This document shows, piece after piece, positions 22,713-33,808 of a DNA stretch of 64,000 nt. The notes beneath the pieces were generated by a model. It saw nothing but the letters and a program-made list of their open reading frames with translations. It was not told where the DNA came from and did no database searches. Each line of letters opens with the position of its first letter. Position 1 is the first letter of the stretch. This stretch comes from Macrothele yani (taxonomy: Eukaryota > Arthropoda > Arachnida > Araneae > Macrothelidae), in the NCBI GenBank assembly GCA_039090855.1, contig CM077011.1:29355001-29419000 (forward strand). Direction: 5' to 3'. The translations under genes and the position numbers were made by a program.

Positions 22713-24055
22713 ATCATCATCATCATCATCATTGTCAACCATTATCAATCCACTGCTGGACGAAGGTCTCCCCAAGTTTCCTCCACAACGGTCTGTCTTG
22801 TGCCAGTCTCCTCCATGTCACTCCCGCATATTTACGAATTTCATCCACCCATCTCCCATGTGGTCTTTTTCTGGGTCTTTTCCTGTCCCTTGGAATCCAA
22901 TCTAAAATTTCGGCTGTCCATCGATGGTCTGTCCTTCTGGCAGTATGTCCAGCCCATTGCCATTTCAGGGATTTAACCCTGATCATGATGTCTTCCACTC
23001 TCGTCATTTTTCGGATCCACGAGTTTCTCTTCTTATCTCTCCTGGTTACACCAAGCATGCACCTCTCGATGCTACTTTGAGTTGTCTGCAGCCTTTGTAT
23101 GCCTCTTTTAGTTAAGGTCCACGTCTCTGCACCATACGTAAGCACTGGAAGGATGCATTGATCAAACACTTTTCTTTTAAGACATAATGGCATATTGCTC
23201 TTGAAAATTATGCTGTTTCTTCCAAAAGCTCTCCAGGCAAGTTTTGTACGCCGATTAATTTCTTCATCAATGTGACCCTCACTTGATATCTGCTGTCCAA
23301 GATAAACATACGTATCTGTTATCTCCAGTTTTTCTCCATCAATCGATAAATCTTCATTTCTTGTAAAAGCATTGAACATCACTTTTGTCTTCTGAAAGTT
23401 CATTTTTAATCCCACTTCTTTACTCTTGTCAGCAAGTTCCTGGATCATACTCTGCAGCTCTGATGGGGTAGTTGCAAAAATGACTATGTCATCAGCAAAA
23501 CGAAGGTGGGTTAGATAATCTCCATTAATCTTTATCCCTTTGTTTTCCCAGTTCAGTGATTGAAAGACATTTTCCAATGTGGCATTAAAGAGCTTCGGAG
23601 ATATGGTGTCACCTTGTCTCACTCCCTTTCCAATTTTTATGTGTGTTGTATTTTCAAACAGCCGAATCTTTGCACTTGCATTTTCATAGATGTTATTAAT
23701 AATATTAATGTATGCATCTTCAATACCGCAGGATTTCAGAGCCGTGGTAACTGCTGATGGTTTCACTGAATCAAAGGCTTTTTCATAATCGATAAAAGCC
23801 ATGCACAATGGAAGTTCATATTCCCTCGCTCTTTCAATTAGTTCTCTCAGTACGTGGATATGATCTATTGTGCTGAAGCCACTCCTGAATCCAGCTTGTT
23901 CTCTCGGTTGAGCCATGTCCAGTGTTACCTTCAAGCGGTGTGAAAGAACTTTAGTGAAGATTTTATAAACCACTGATAGGAGGCTGATAGGTCTGTAGTT
24001 CCTGAGATCATCAATGTCACCTTTTTTATGTAGCAGGATAAGATATTTTATTTCC
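22713..24055 (-). mobile_element. RTE-clade LINE, 5' truncated, inside the jockey-like LINE
   Basis: Read on the minus strand it begins within the reverse transcriptase (no genuine ATG at the left limit of the frame) and ends just after the stop in a short TGA/ATG trinucleotide tail (22713-22732), the 3' end typical of RTE and BovB-like LINEs. GGATGT is repeated on both sides (24056-24061 and 22707-22712), a plausible target duplication. Confidence 0.85.
22735..24055 (-). pseudogene. RTE LINE ORF2, reverse transcriptase fragment with an open frame of about 440 codons
   Basis: Carries RNYRPISLLSVVYKIFTKVL, MAFIDYEKAFDSV (first catalytic Asp), GVRQGDTISPKLF, RFADDIVIF (catalytic YXDD-type motif as FADD) and YVYLGQQIS. 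A long carboxyl domain includes CILPVLTYGAETW, WAGHTARRTDHRW and GRPHGRWVDEI-type motifs. The frame is open to its natural stop at 22735. It lacks the endonuclease because of 5' truncation. Such fragments are often misnamed craniofacial development protein 2-like in genome annotations. Confidence 0.85.
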
Positions 24056-24061
24056 ACATCC

Positions 24062-25113
24062 GATTGTATCTCTCTCTCTCTCTCTCCTTATTATAGGTGG
24101 GGCTATCCCTGCCACAACATAGAGTTTATTTAAAGGCGTAGGTCTCAGAAAACCAGTAACAATCCTACAAGTATTGTTCAGAGCAATGTAAACTTTCTTT
24201 TCATGAGCCGAACGTGCCCAAACAGCAAGCATAGTCAACGGCAGAAAAGCACAGAGCCAGTGCCGAGGTCCGCACCAATCTGGAATTTGCTCCCCATGAG
24301 GCGTTAACAAGTTTACGAAGCAAATTATTTCTATAATAAATCTTTTGTCTAAAATGACTCCAAGATATTGGGGTGAATCCGTTTTCGGAAGTGAAGAGAC
24401 ATTTAATATTTTAAGTTTTCTGTTTACTTCATGATTTCTCAGATGAAATGCTGTAATCTGTGTCTTTTCTGGATTAAGGGTCAAATGATTTCTAACATAA
24501 TATCTTTGAAAGCAGTTTACGGCCCTCGTGAGTGCACTCTCAATCTCTCCAAAATTATCATACTGTGTTGCCAATGCAAGATCGTCAGCAAATAAAAATG
24601 TCCTAGTGCTCCATGCATGGGGCTGATCATTAGTATAAATATTAAAAATAATATTGGAGAAACGCACTTCCTTGGGGTAATCTATTCCTCTGGTCTCTCC
24701 ATCTGCTACGTTTATTATGGAAATCACGAAAAAATTTATATTTGCTAAACAAATTTGCAATAATTGTAGTTAGTTTCATATTCCCTGCCATATCGTAAAG
24801 TTCACATAACAATGCTCCATGATTTACAATGTTATATGCAGCAGTCAGGTCCACAAACACCACACCAGTTATTTTCTTTTGCTCATATCCATCCTCGATA
24901 TATTGAGTAAGGTTTAATACCTGCCCCGTGCATGATTTACCTTGTATAGAGCCTGCCTGTTCTAGAATGAGTTATGGTTCTATCAGAGGTAGAAGTCTAT
25001 TTAAAATTATTCGTTCAAAAATTTTGCGCAAATGACACAAAAGCGAAATTGGTCTATAGTTACGAGGATCATCAGGATCTTTACCTGGTTTCAACAGTGC
25101 TATTACTTCAGAC
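24062..25113 (-). pseudogene. Jockey-like LINE reverse transcriptase, broken
   Basis: Read right to left: PGKDPDDPRNYRPISLLCHL, LEQAGS, then VVFVDLTAAYNIVNH (first catalytic Asp region), NIYTNDQPHAWSTRT followed by FLFADDLALATQ (FADD at about 24580-24592), LTLNPEKTQITAFHLR and YLGVILD. Stops and frame changes are frequent. A short CT repeat at 24068-24088 marks the junction side with the RTE insertion. Confidence 0.8.
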
Positions 25114-25150
25114 TTAACGCCACAACTTTGGAATTTGACAACGTCTGACA

Positions 25151-25656
25151 CAATTATTAAATAACGCCGTAATCCGTTATTTCGATTTCAAAGTAAGGTT
25201 CGATTTTTCGAACGTCGCTCCATCAAGTAGTTCTAGAAGTTTGCCTGTATCTGGTATTGTATCCCTACGCTTTTGGACTCTTAACGACCCGTGTAAATGC
25301 GCTAACGGAAAATTTCTGACGCTAAGAATATTCAGATGAATGCGAATGAAGTGTACGGGAGTACAAAGTGATGTGTTAAAGGATGAAATTTAATGTATGA
25401 AAGAAACTTAAGAATTGCGATGACGTGAACGAATCTTTTGAATGTTTCAAAATACCGAATATTTTCCGAAAACATTACAGGAAACTGCCGTCTGAGTACA
25501 GACGGTGGTCGATAAAAATTACAACCAGGGCAAAGAGTATACCTCCACGTGGTGCCCTCTGGGCAGTGATCACTGGTGAAATCCTTGACTACAGAAGCGT
25601 TCCAAATGACAAAGATCATGGACGGAGAAACTGGTGAACGAACCATTACTGTAATA
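25151..25656. other. No gene recognised
   Basis: Spacer between the LINE remnant and the next mariner. No domain seen in either strand. Confidence 0.4.
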
Positions 25657-25764
25657 TACAGGGTGATTCCTAAAGTCCTAAGTCATCTCAATAACTTGGT
25701 AACAAACACAGCTAGAGCTATGGAAGATATGGTATAGTAAAACAACTATGCGCTATCAGATGAG

Positions 25765-25969
25765 AGTGGCGCAGTGGTCTAAGGCGATGGCCTCTGATCA
25801 TTCGTCCGAAAGGGGTCCAGGTTCGAATCCCGGTGAGGCATGGATGTTGTTTGTCTTACGGCACTGGTTCTCTCCCTTCCCTGGAACCAGTGACCCTAAA
25901 TTAGGGACGGGCGACTGCTTATAGCCCATTGAGTTGCTCACGGTGGTCGTTAAACCTCCAATAAAAAAA
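25765..25969 (+). repeat. tRNA-derived SINE copy 2
   Basis: A-box GTGGCGCAGTGGTCTAAGG, B-box GGTTCGAATCC, ends in an A tract. It is flanked by a perfect 10-bp duplication ATCAGATGAG (25755-25764 and 25970-25979). It lies just inside mariner D. Confidence 0.95.
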
Positions 25970-26199
25970 ATCAGATGAGTGACTGCAGCGCCTCTAGTGG
26001 CAAAATGTGGAAGTTAGCACTCCTATCTCGGAAACCATGAGAGATACGGAAAAGAGATCAATTAGAAACTTGTAGAGCATCAACGAATTAGTAGGGAATG
26101 ACATATGGTAGAAGGCTGGAAACAAGGTTTATATACTCAGGCATGAATACAAATGGAGTACATTGGTAATATTTAATGCAACAGCGGTACTTACATAAC

Positions 26200-27140
26200 G
26201 TTGGTTTAACGTAAATAGGGTTCAATACGGCCACCATCCAGTGGCGGTCGGGCCCGGTCAATAATTTCAGCCAAGATTTTTATTTTTTTTTTTGTATTTG
26301 GCATATGTGCGATTGTTGTGATGTGCATTAGTAAGTTACTCTAGGTAAGTGGTTGGGTGGCCCTAATTCCCAACAAAGCTACTTAGGCATTGTTTTTCTT
26401 CTGTTTGTTCTGGAAAGCGGGAAGGAAGGGGGTTCACCACGATTCGAAATTTCGGGCCCGGTCAACGAACTTCACTTTCCGCCGCATCTGCCACAATACA
26501 TTTGAATGCGAGACAGAACTTCCCGTTGTACGTTCGCCAGCATAACAGGTGTCACGCTCTCACACGCAGCGACGATACGCAGTCGGAGATCGTGAAGACA
26601 TCGGTTCCACCCTGTACACATGATTCTTTAGGTAACCCCCAGAGGAAGAAATCCATGGGAGTTAGATCCGGGGATCGTGGAGGCCATGCTACGGTACCAC
26701 CATAACCGATGATCTGTTTCCCGAAAGTGTCTGACAGGAAGTGCTGTACTGCTGTTGGTTGACGTGCCGGAGCTCCGTCATACTGAATCCATAATGAGCG
26801 TACATCTTGCAGAGACATCATCTAACCACTCAGGTACGTGCTTTGTAACAGCTGCAGGTATCTTCGTCCATTTAATGCGCCCTCATAGAACACAGGCCCA
26901 TTCCAGATGCCACACCAAACTTTGATCGACCAGCACACCTGATGCCTCATTTCTCATGTAAAAAATGGATTCTGAACTGCCCAGTAATGGGTGTTTTGTT
27001 TGGTCAGCACCCCGGCGCGTGTGAACTGCGCCTCGTCAGTCCGAAGGATGTTTGATAAAAAGGCCGCATTTTCTTCTAGGTGTTCATTACAAAATTGCAC
27101 CAATCTAGACGTCGTTGGTTAATCCCCGGCATCAGTACGT
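26200..27140 (-). pseudogene. Mariner-family transposase D, carboxyl two thirds, broken
   Basis: Read right to left: ILRTDEAQFTRAGVLTKQN (first catalytic Asp), SIKVWCGIWNGPVFYEG, IQYDGAPARQPTAVQHFL (second Asp, 26790-26740) and WPPRSPDLTPMDFFLWG (third Asp, 26670-26620). A further end piece, DGGRIEPYLR (about 26230-26200), lies beyond the inserted repeat at 26238-26460. Stops occur between blocks. The DNA-binding half is absent. Confidence 0.8.
26238..26460 (+). repeat. Interspersed repeat, copy 1 of 2 (other at 37920-38175)
   Basis: Starts CCAGTGGCGGTCGGGCCCGG and continues with a poly-T stretch and TTGGGTGGCCCTAATTCCCA. The same blocks occur inverted at 38020-38170. It splits the end of transposase D, so it is an insertion. 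The CAGTGGCGG start recalls hAT-type ends, but no partner end was fixed. Confidence 0.6.
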
Positions 27141-27189
27141 GCAGCGGTACTGTACGGTACGGGTGTATTTTTCAGAAGGTTCCTGGTTG

Positions 27190-28290
27190 ATCTAGAGGGT
27201 GTTGAAACTTTTTATATGGCTAAAAGTTAATTTGTTAGCAAACCTGACTTTTAGTCAGATTCAAATTTCTGGCTCTTCTGTATTTTTCAGATCTTGATCA
27301 CACCGTTAAACTGACTCACTTTTTTCGGCTTTTCACTTTTAAGGTTATTTGGCTGTCGGTATTGGGAGTTTTTAGTATACTACTTTGTTCTATATGTATC
27401 CCCTTCCCACCAAACTACCGTTGATTTTTTTTTTTAGTACACCTGGATTTTTTCCTGGAGCTGGAGCACACTTTTGCAGAAAAATAAAAATAATGGCTAA
27501 AATTATTGTCCAAATAAAATCCTTTTTGGTGTCTAGGTCTGTTTACGGGTCGGTGTTATACTGCTAAATTTATTTACGGATAAATAGATTATAGGGCACA
27601 AATCCCAGCAAAATTATTTTATTTTTTCACCACAATTTTACGTAAAAAAAAAAAAAAAAAGATTTTGTTCATTTTTCTAAGGCTTGGAAATCACTTCTCA
27701 GAGCTTAGAAAGATACTTTTTGTTGAAAAGTTAAATTCTCAAAAAGGCATAGAACCTTTCAAGGGGGAGTTTTATCCACTATCAGCGATTCCTGGAAAGA
27801 AAGAAAACCTTTTGTTTTTACTCCGATCTCCGCACCTGGGAGGAAAGAGATAAGAGAACCTTACTTATTAAGGCAGCGTACCTATTTTCTCCATAAATTA
27901 CTGATTACTCACGAATTTGTGATCGCTCTAAATTACCCTGTAAAAGAATACCGACGACGAGAAATTGTTATATGCTTCGAAACTTTTATATATCTCCAAT
28001 TGTTCTGCAGTAAAGGCGCTTCGACCAAAGACGAAGTAATCGAAAATATTTACTATTTGCACTTTCGGAAAACTTTTCGCATCGCCTTCGAAGATACTTG
28101 CATTCAGCACATAAGGATCTTTTCCTTCAATCTATTTAATTTTTTCCAAATACCGCATTTTGTATTCGGAAGTTAAAGTTTGAAAGTAAGAAGCCATCAT
28201 TTCAACGGGGCTGGTTGTCATTTAGTTACCTTACTAAGGCTCGTTGCCATGCTGAGAGTCACGTGTCTGCTACATCCTCATACCACACCT
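27190..28290. other. Unrecognised 1.1 kb inside mariner D
   Basis: AT-rich with a poly-A/T tract near 27640-27660. It occupies the place of the missing amino-terminal half of the transposase. No domain was recognised, so this is either another old insertion or acquired host DNA. Confidence 0.45.
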
Positions 28291-28362
28291 TACTTCCATA
28301 GCTCTAGCTGTCTTTGTTCCCAAGTTATTGAGGTGACTTAGGACTTTAGAAATCACCCTGTA

Positions 28363-28730
28363 TATAATTATAGCAATACATGCATAATAGATAAATATAG
28401 GTTGTGGCGTATCACGCATCTTATGTTGGGAAATGGTAGAAATGCGTGATACAGCACAACCGATCAGTATTATTAATAAGATACTGTATTTCACAACACA
28501 AACATTTCAGATAATTTTTTACCAGGTGTTTTCAATACTGATTACTTATGAAATATTTAACATTGAATATGTATAAATATTAATAGTTACAAATGAACTG
28601 TGGTTAGGGAAAAGTGGCTCCATATGACGGCTGATGTGGAGTTGTACTTAAAAACTAGATGTCATAAGACTTAGCCTAGCAGGTACCTCTCTTAAGTAAT
28701 TCAGGGTTTCTACAAAATCACGAAATTGTC
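28363..28730. other. No gene recognised
   Basis: Spacer after mariner D, AT-rich, without motifs. Confidence 0.4.
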
Positions 28731-28848
28731 GCGGTGGTCTGTGCACTGGCCCTCTCTCTTCCATGAAACAAGATACCCTAAATTAAGGATGAGGAGTTGC
28801 TTGTAGTCTGTGGTAGTAGTTGTTAAACCTACGAACAACAAAAAAAAG
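28731..28848 (+). repeat. tRNA-derived SINE, shortened and diverged
   Basis: Starts CGCGGTGGTCTGTGCACTGG, so the tRNA-like middle and B-box are deleted, and continues with the diverged body to TTGTTAAACCTACGAA and an A tract. AATCACGA/AGTCACGA flank it. Confidence 0.7.
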
Positions 28849-29175
28849 TCACGATTTGCTGTTGGAGGTAATTTTATTTTTTTCTCCAAATAGATGCGTA
28901 ATTTCCGTTTCTGGCTCATCACAACAAGAGAAAATAAATTCATTCTATTTGTGTAATCGATTTAGTACTGTGATGCAAGGAGGTTATATTTACTGGAGAT
29001 ACCACTCCGATTGGCAATCTCAGCGGTCCGCTCTCCCTCTAGCGGCAAAAGGAAGAATTACTGTAGTACGGGTAACGTTTTCGGCTCAATGCTTGGCTGT
29101 TGGTAGATCGCTCATTACGTTCAGTTGTCGTAGTTTGGTGTATTTTTGCATTCATTCTGGAATTAGAGTTGTATA

Positions 29176-29260
29176 ATGGTGAATTCCGTGAAGAAGAACA
29201 AATCATATTGTTGTGTCCCGCAATGTCGTTCCCAAAGTTTCAGCTATGTTTTTCTCAAGT
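29176..29260 (+). pseudogene. THAP-domain start, fragment
   Basis: From the ATG at 29176 the plus strand encodes MVNSVKKNKSYCCVPQCRSQ. The CX4C spacing with Val-Pro is the normal start of a THAP zinc finger (C2CH), a DNA-binding domain of P-element transposases and host THAP proteins. The remaining ligands (C-X2-H) are not found downstream. A donor-like site near 29255 could mean a first exon whose partner is missing. Confidence 0.5.
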
Positions 29261-29704
29261 TAGTATAAACGTTTGTGCCTTGCGTTTGAAATCCTTCCAG
29301 TGAAATGCTACTAACCTAGTAACGTCTTTGAATGAATAATAAATAAGGCAGCATGTTTTTATTGCATAGTAGTAATTAAAAAATCCGCATTTCTACATAA
29401 TCTTGAAAACAAATAATTGCTGTTATCCGTATAAATTTAAACTTCATTATGGAACAAGATTTGCAATGTTCTGTCAACAGTCATCGGTTCAAAAACGCAG
29501 AACCCAATGATGATCAACAATTACCAATTCACAAACACTTTTAGGAACAGAATGTTCAAAAATTACAAATGTTATTGTTGACAGTATTGAAAATGGGTCC
29601 TGGGAAACGTCAAGTGAAACGAAATGTCAGCTTTTAATAGTAATCCGGATTAGAACACCACTGTCGGTATTACTATATCACTTGCCTGAAAATGTAAAAA
29701 TAAA

Positions 29705-30032
29705 AATTACCTGTTACAGTAAAGCATTACTGCTACACAGTGCTTACACGTTCCACTTCTGCCCGCTTTACAAGAGCACTCAAATGACTTTATAGAAATT
29801 TCACTGTTACTTGTATCTAAAACACCGTTGATGGAGTGAGGCGACGACGTTATTGCCGTGGACTGAATGCAGTGCGAAACTATGAGAATTTCTCTTCCAT
29901 CTTCCTTTTAATTCCACAAGAAATTATATGGCCTACATGAACAATCACTTCCCCTTCTTTAATGCATCTTGAATTTTTGGAAGCGTCCACAAATTTCATT
30001 ATTTCAAGGATTGAAAGCGACAAACCAGCCAT
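29705..30032 (-). pseudogene. SWIM-type zinc finger fragment
   Basis: From the ATG at 30032 a 50-codon frame encodes MAGLSLSILEIMKFVDASKN and ends VGHIISCGIKRKMEEKFS (stop at 29882-29880). After a frame change comes ECSCKAGRSGTCKH followed by CVAVMLYC (about 29785-29711), matching the CXCX(n)CXH SWIM pattern. In arthropods a similar region often precedes a YqaJ-type exonuclease domain, but none is seen here. Broken or cut by introns. Confidence 0.5.
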
Positions 30033-30077
30033 TCTAACATTCGACTTTATGGAAACACGTGCGACGTTACCCGTACT

Positions 30078-30767
30078 AGAGAAGTTTGTTTACGTTTGCG
30101 CAGCGCCCCCTATAGTTCGTTGAGGTTTCCAATCCACGCAGCATTGGCCGCCATAAGTCACTGCCCCCGCAGCGTCTGACGTCACGGACAGGCAAGAAGC
30201 TGCTTTGAAACTACGGAAACCACTGAAGCTACGAGGCGTTTACAGATAAAAATGAGGGACTTAATAATTATCAATTATACAACCTTATTGTTTAATCAAC
30301 TGTGCAAATTAAAAATGTTTTTTTCTTTTTAATTTCACAAGATTTCTAAAAAGAGAAAAAAACTAAAGAAAGAAAAAACCAACTTTTCGGGAATCTAAAC
30401 TGGGAGACGTTATGAAACAAAAATCGGAATTCGATTTTTTCACAGAAGGTTAGGTGCTGGAAGAATAAAGTTACTTACCTGATATGTGCAGATAATTTAA
30501 TATTTTCAGTAATCTCACTAATTTAAGTTTTTGAAGTCAAAAATATTTTCTTACTTCAAATTTTGCGGTAAGTGAAGGGTCGCTATTAAGAGGTCATATT
30601 TTTGATATCAAAACAATTTTTATTAGCTTGTAAAAGCAGGGTACATATCATAAAAATATAATAAAAACAAGATAAAATTCCATTCAGCATGAATGAAGAA
30701 ATAACGGGCTCCGGATATTTTCCGGTAGGAGACAACAAAAGTTAGCTGACAAACATGCAAAAATTGC
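30078..30767. other. No gene recognised; CpG-richer first 150 bp
   Basis: The start (30078-30200) is rich in CG, contains GCGCAGCGCCCCCTATAG and a TGACGTCA-like site, and lies directly upstream of the SWIM fragment, so it may be its old promoter. The rest is AT-rich without motifs. Confidence 0.4.
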
Positions 30768-31400
30768 TCAATACGTGCAAATTTCAGTTAAGAGTACAAG
30801 ACTCGCAGAGATTACAGAACATGAGCTATATACATCACAGTGAAGAGTGCTTTGTGTGAAACGCATAACAAGTTCAAAAAGAGTATAGCATCTAAAACTT
30901 TTAGAAACAAAATTGAAATAGCATAGTAAGCAAACAATATACATGACTCGCACAGTGGGGTGAAACAAAAACAAAACATGTAATACAAAATGCAGATAAA
31001 AAAATATACAGCACATTGAACAGGAGTAAACATGGTTCAAACACACAAGACAGTGTTGGTCAGTCAAGAGTAAAATGTAGTAAGAAACATCATAAAAACA
31101 GCAAATCCAACAAGAGACAAGGGGAATTCCAACACAAAATGGTGCAGAAAATTGGAGCAAATGCAGTGCAAGAACAACAAAATGGTCACACAGCAATGAG
31201 AATGCACAATGGTGCAGAAAAATACAGAAGCATCCTCCAAAAGATGATACAAAGGAGGATAAAAAAATAAGCAAAAGAACAACACAAAATGCAAGAGATC
31301 AAAACAAAACAAATGCAAGCTGACATTTGCAAACAAATAACAATAAATGCAGCACAAAAAGGACACAGACTGCACTGTATAATTCCACATAAACACACTT
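30768..31400. other. Purine/A-rich, T-poor strand-asymmetric stretch
   Basis: The plus strand is dominated by A, C and G with few T and repeats ACAAAATG and AAATGCA motifs many times (30960-31345). This produces long stop-poor frames on the minus strand that translate to Phe, Cys and Leu-rich peptides, best read as composition artefacts. It could be a decayed tandem repeat or a non-coding transcript. Confidence 0.4.
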
Positions 31401-32934
31401 TCCCTACCCCAGTAGGCGGAAGATGACAGAAAACCTAGAGTGAGGTAGGGGGAAGGAATTCCGAATGAGAAACCTCCCGGAATGCATGCACATATATTCT
31501 CCATACAAAGGTCATTCTTACGTTCACATCACATCATCTTTCGAAGATATTACCTTATAACACAAAATGCACAGGTGTCATAGCAGGTCACTTAATTTTC
31601 ATTACATTTAAAATTACATTCAGTATCTACGAACATAATCAAATCTGTTTATGTCCACTGCTATACTTACAATAAATATATAAATAAGGAAAACTGCTTT
31701 AAAAAAAACGATTCAACATTTTTGTGTATACATACATGGCATAAATATAAACTCTACGTTTTCACACACAAAAAAAAAACATCCAAAACACAGCTCCTAA
31801 CATAAAACAAAATTATGCATGTCACCCCACACTGCTTAATGAGCATATGTACCCATACAGGATATAGTTATTATATATCCAAAAAACATAACATTAAATT
31901 CCTCCACAGTTCAACCACAATAAAAAAATAGCCAGAATTACCCTTTACAAGAAAACCAAATACTAATAACTATTATACGAAAGTATGTTCAATAGTTGGG
32001 ACAAACTATTGAACTTATAAGAGTTTGATTCAATATAATTGTCCCCAAGGTAAATATTTACAAATCTCATTCAAGATAGCATTAAGGACATTCTTTGCCC
32101 AAGTAACTCCTATTAAAATTACATACAGTTGTAACATCACTTTCTGTTAATTGAACAATTAAAATAAAACACCAGAAGGTTAATACTGTTAACTATAAAA
32201 CATTGCCAAACATATTATTCTCACATAAACAGTGATATATCCTCCTGCAAATTTCACATCCACTAAATAAAATACTTAATAATATTAATGTACAGTAATT
32301 AATGATAGGTCATCTTACATTAAGTTCACTTAGCATTTGGATGTTTTTCATGAGGTCTAACCAACAGGATTTTTTAAGATTTAATACAGCTTGGTATCAT
32401 GGTATTAACAACATTAGTAAAGAAGTCATTGCAGTAAGCAGTTGCTAAGGCGCGATCTAACGGGCACGACATAAATGCCTCTATTAAACTATGATAGACA
32501 GGTCAGAAACGTAAATTACAAAGTTGTAGAACTGACTTTGCTTATTAGGAATCGATATCGCTGTTTTATTAAGTACACATTATACATGTGTTTGCCTTTT
32601 ACAAAAAAATTACAATCTTACATTATTAAATTTAGTTGGTTCGCATGTAAATAGTGTCATATTATATAATTATATTCTCAAAAAATAGGGGGAGGGGTCC
32701 ATTACATTGGAGATCTCTGACTCTGAAAATCTGGGAGGGTCCTGACCCCCTCCCAAGTGGTTTCGCCTATGATTCCATGAATACACTCCTGCTAATTAGT
32801 AAAAAAAAAATCCTGAATCAGTCAAACTGACATTTCCCTGAATTGTTCTTCGTATTGATAAAAAAAAAAAGTACAATATGCAGCAATTTACCATTATATC
32901 TTTAAAAAAAATTTTTAATCATTGCATCTTTATG
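31401..32934. other. No gene recognised
   Basis: AT-rich 1.5 kb. No domain or shared repeat was seen, apart from an isolated GC-richer block near 32690-32765 resembling the end of an old transposon. Confidence 0.45.
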
Positions 32935-33310
32935 GACCAGAGATAAGACAGCTAAGGTCATGCAGATGCTGCGAACAACTCAAAGCAGCATGGAGAGATG
33001 CATGCTTGGCAGAATCAGGAACTCATGAATCCGAAAAATGGCAACAGAAGATGACATCAAAATAAGTCCATAAAGTGGCAATGGATGGGACACATTCCTA
33101 GAATTGACCACCATTGGAAGACTGAAATATTACACCGGATACCAAGGAGAAGAAAAATACAGAAAAGAAGACCATGTGAGAGTTGGGTGGATGAAATTTG
33201 AAAACTTGCTTAAGTAACATGGAGAAGACTAGCTTATGACTGCAAATTGTGATAGAAACTTGGGGAGAGCTTCACCCAGCAGTGGACTGATAATGGTTGA
33301 TGATGATATG
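32935..33310 (+). mobile_element. RTE LINE 3' fragment
   Basis: The translation gives LRTTQSSMERCMLGRIRN, KWQWMGHIPRIDHHW, IPRRRK and VTWRRLAYD..KLGESFTQQWTDNG, the same carboxyl end as the RTE copy at 22735-24055 but on the other strand. It finishes in TGATGATGAT after the stop. It has several frame breaks and is much older than the other copy. Confidence 0.85.
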
Positions 33311-33438
33311 CATATAGGGGAAGAAGTATTAACAAAAGAAAAAATCTGATATAAATTAACACGCCCATCATTCCTACATTTACTGATTTTTGTGCAGTAT
33401 AAGTTTTGTTAGGTTTGAGCGTACATTCATTCCTATCA

Positions 33439-33808
33439 ATTGAGTGTAGCTTGTTTAGCTGCATGGTGCAATCTAATAGTTGCATATTCCCTTATAATTA
33501 GTTTTTTTAATGTTGTGACATGATTATCTAGGGTAATATCTACCTCATTATCATCTAAATGAGAGTCTAATGTTTTAAATACAGACATACCTGCCAACCA
33601 TCTTAAAATTACACACTGAAGTTTGGTCATAAGATGAGGAATTTTTCTTTTTCCAGCGCTGAACATCCCACTTCTAATGCATTGTTCAGTAATCTTCGAA
33701 ATAAGGCATACACTCCGAGATGGTATGGTTAACCCTCCTCCTGACTTCGGATTTATAAGAACAGATATTGAAGCTCTAGCCACTTCGAAGTCTACATCAA
33801 TCAGTGCC
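33439..33808 (-). pseudogene. P-element transposase, carboxyl-terminal end
   Basis: Continues directly from the block ending at 36310 when the inserted element is removed. It encodes GGLTIPSRSVCLISKITEQC, then ILRWLAGMSVF, and ends IREYATIRLHHAAKQATLN with a stop. The GGLTxPS and RLHH motifs are typical of the P/THAP9 tail. Confidence 0.75.

Larger units (their letters stand above)
22390..25150 (-). mobile_element. Jockey-like LINE remnant interrupted by an RTE LINE
   Basis: Minus-strand reverse-transcriptase coding lies at 25113-24062 and its carboxyl-terminal part at 22706-22397. Between them is an RTE element flanked by a 6-bp duplication. The 5' part of this LINE is missing and its 3' limit near 22390 is approximate. 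Confidence 0.75.
25659..28360 (-). mobile_element. Mariner-type transposon D, 2.7 kb with later insertions
   Basis: The ends match in inverted orientation for about 75 bp (starting CAGGGTGATTCCTAAAGTCC and CAGGGTGATTTCTAAAGTCC), flanked by TA at 25657-25658 and 28361-28362. It contains a SINE (25765-25969), a shared repeat (26238-26460) and about 1.1 kb of unrecognised sequence (27190-28290) where the amino-terminal half of the transposase should be. Confidence 0.85.
29065..30077. repeat. Region bounded by a perfect 14-bp inverted repeat
   Basis: AGTACGGGTAACGT at 29065-29078 returns inverted at 30064-30077. Between the copies are a plus-strand THAP start and a minus-strand SWIM-type zinc finger, both reading inward. 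It may be an old deletion derivative of a larger element, but no target duplication was identified. Confidence 0.5.

Noticed and set aside
30768..31274. 168-codon Phe/Cys/Leu-rich frame on the minus strand as a membrane protein
   Set aside because: It overlaps equally long frames in other phases, has no recognisable domain and follows from the low T content of the plus strand.
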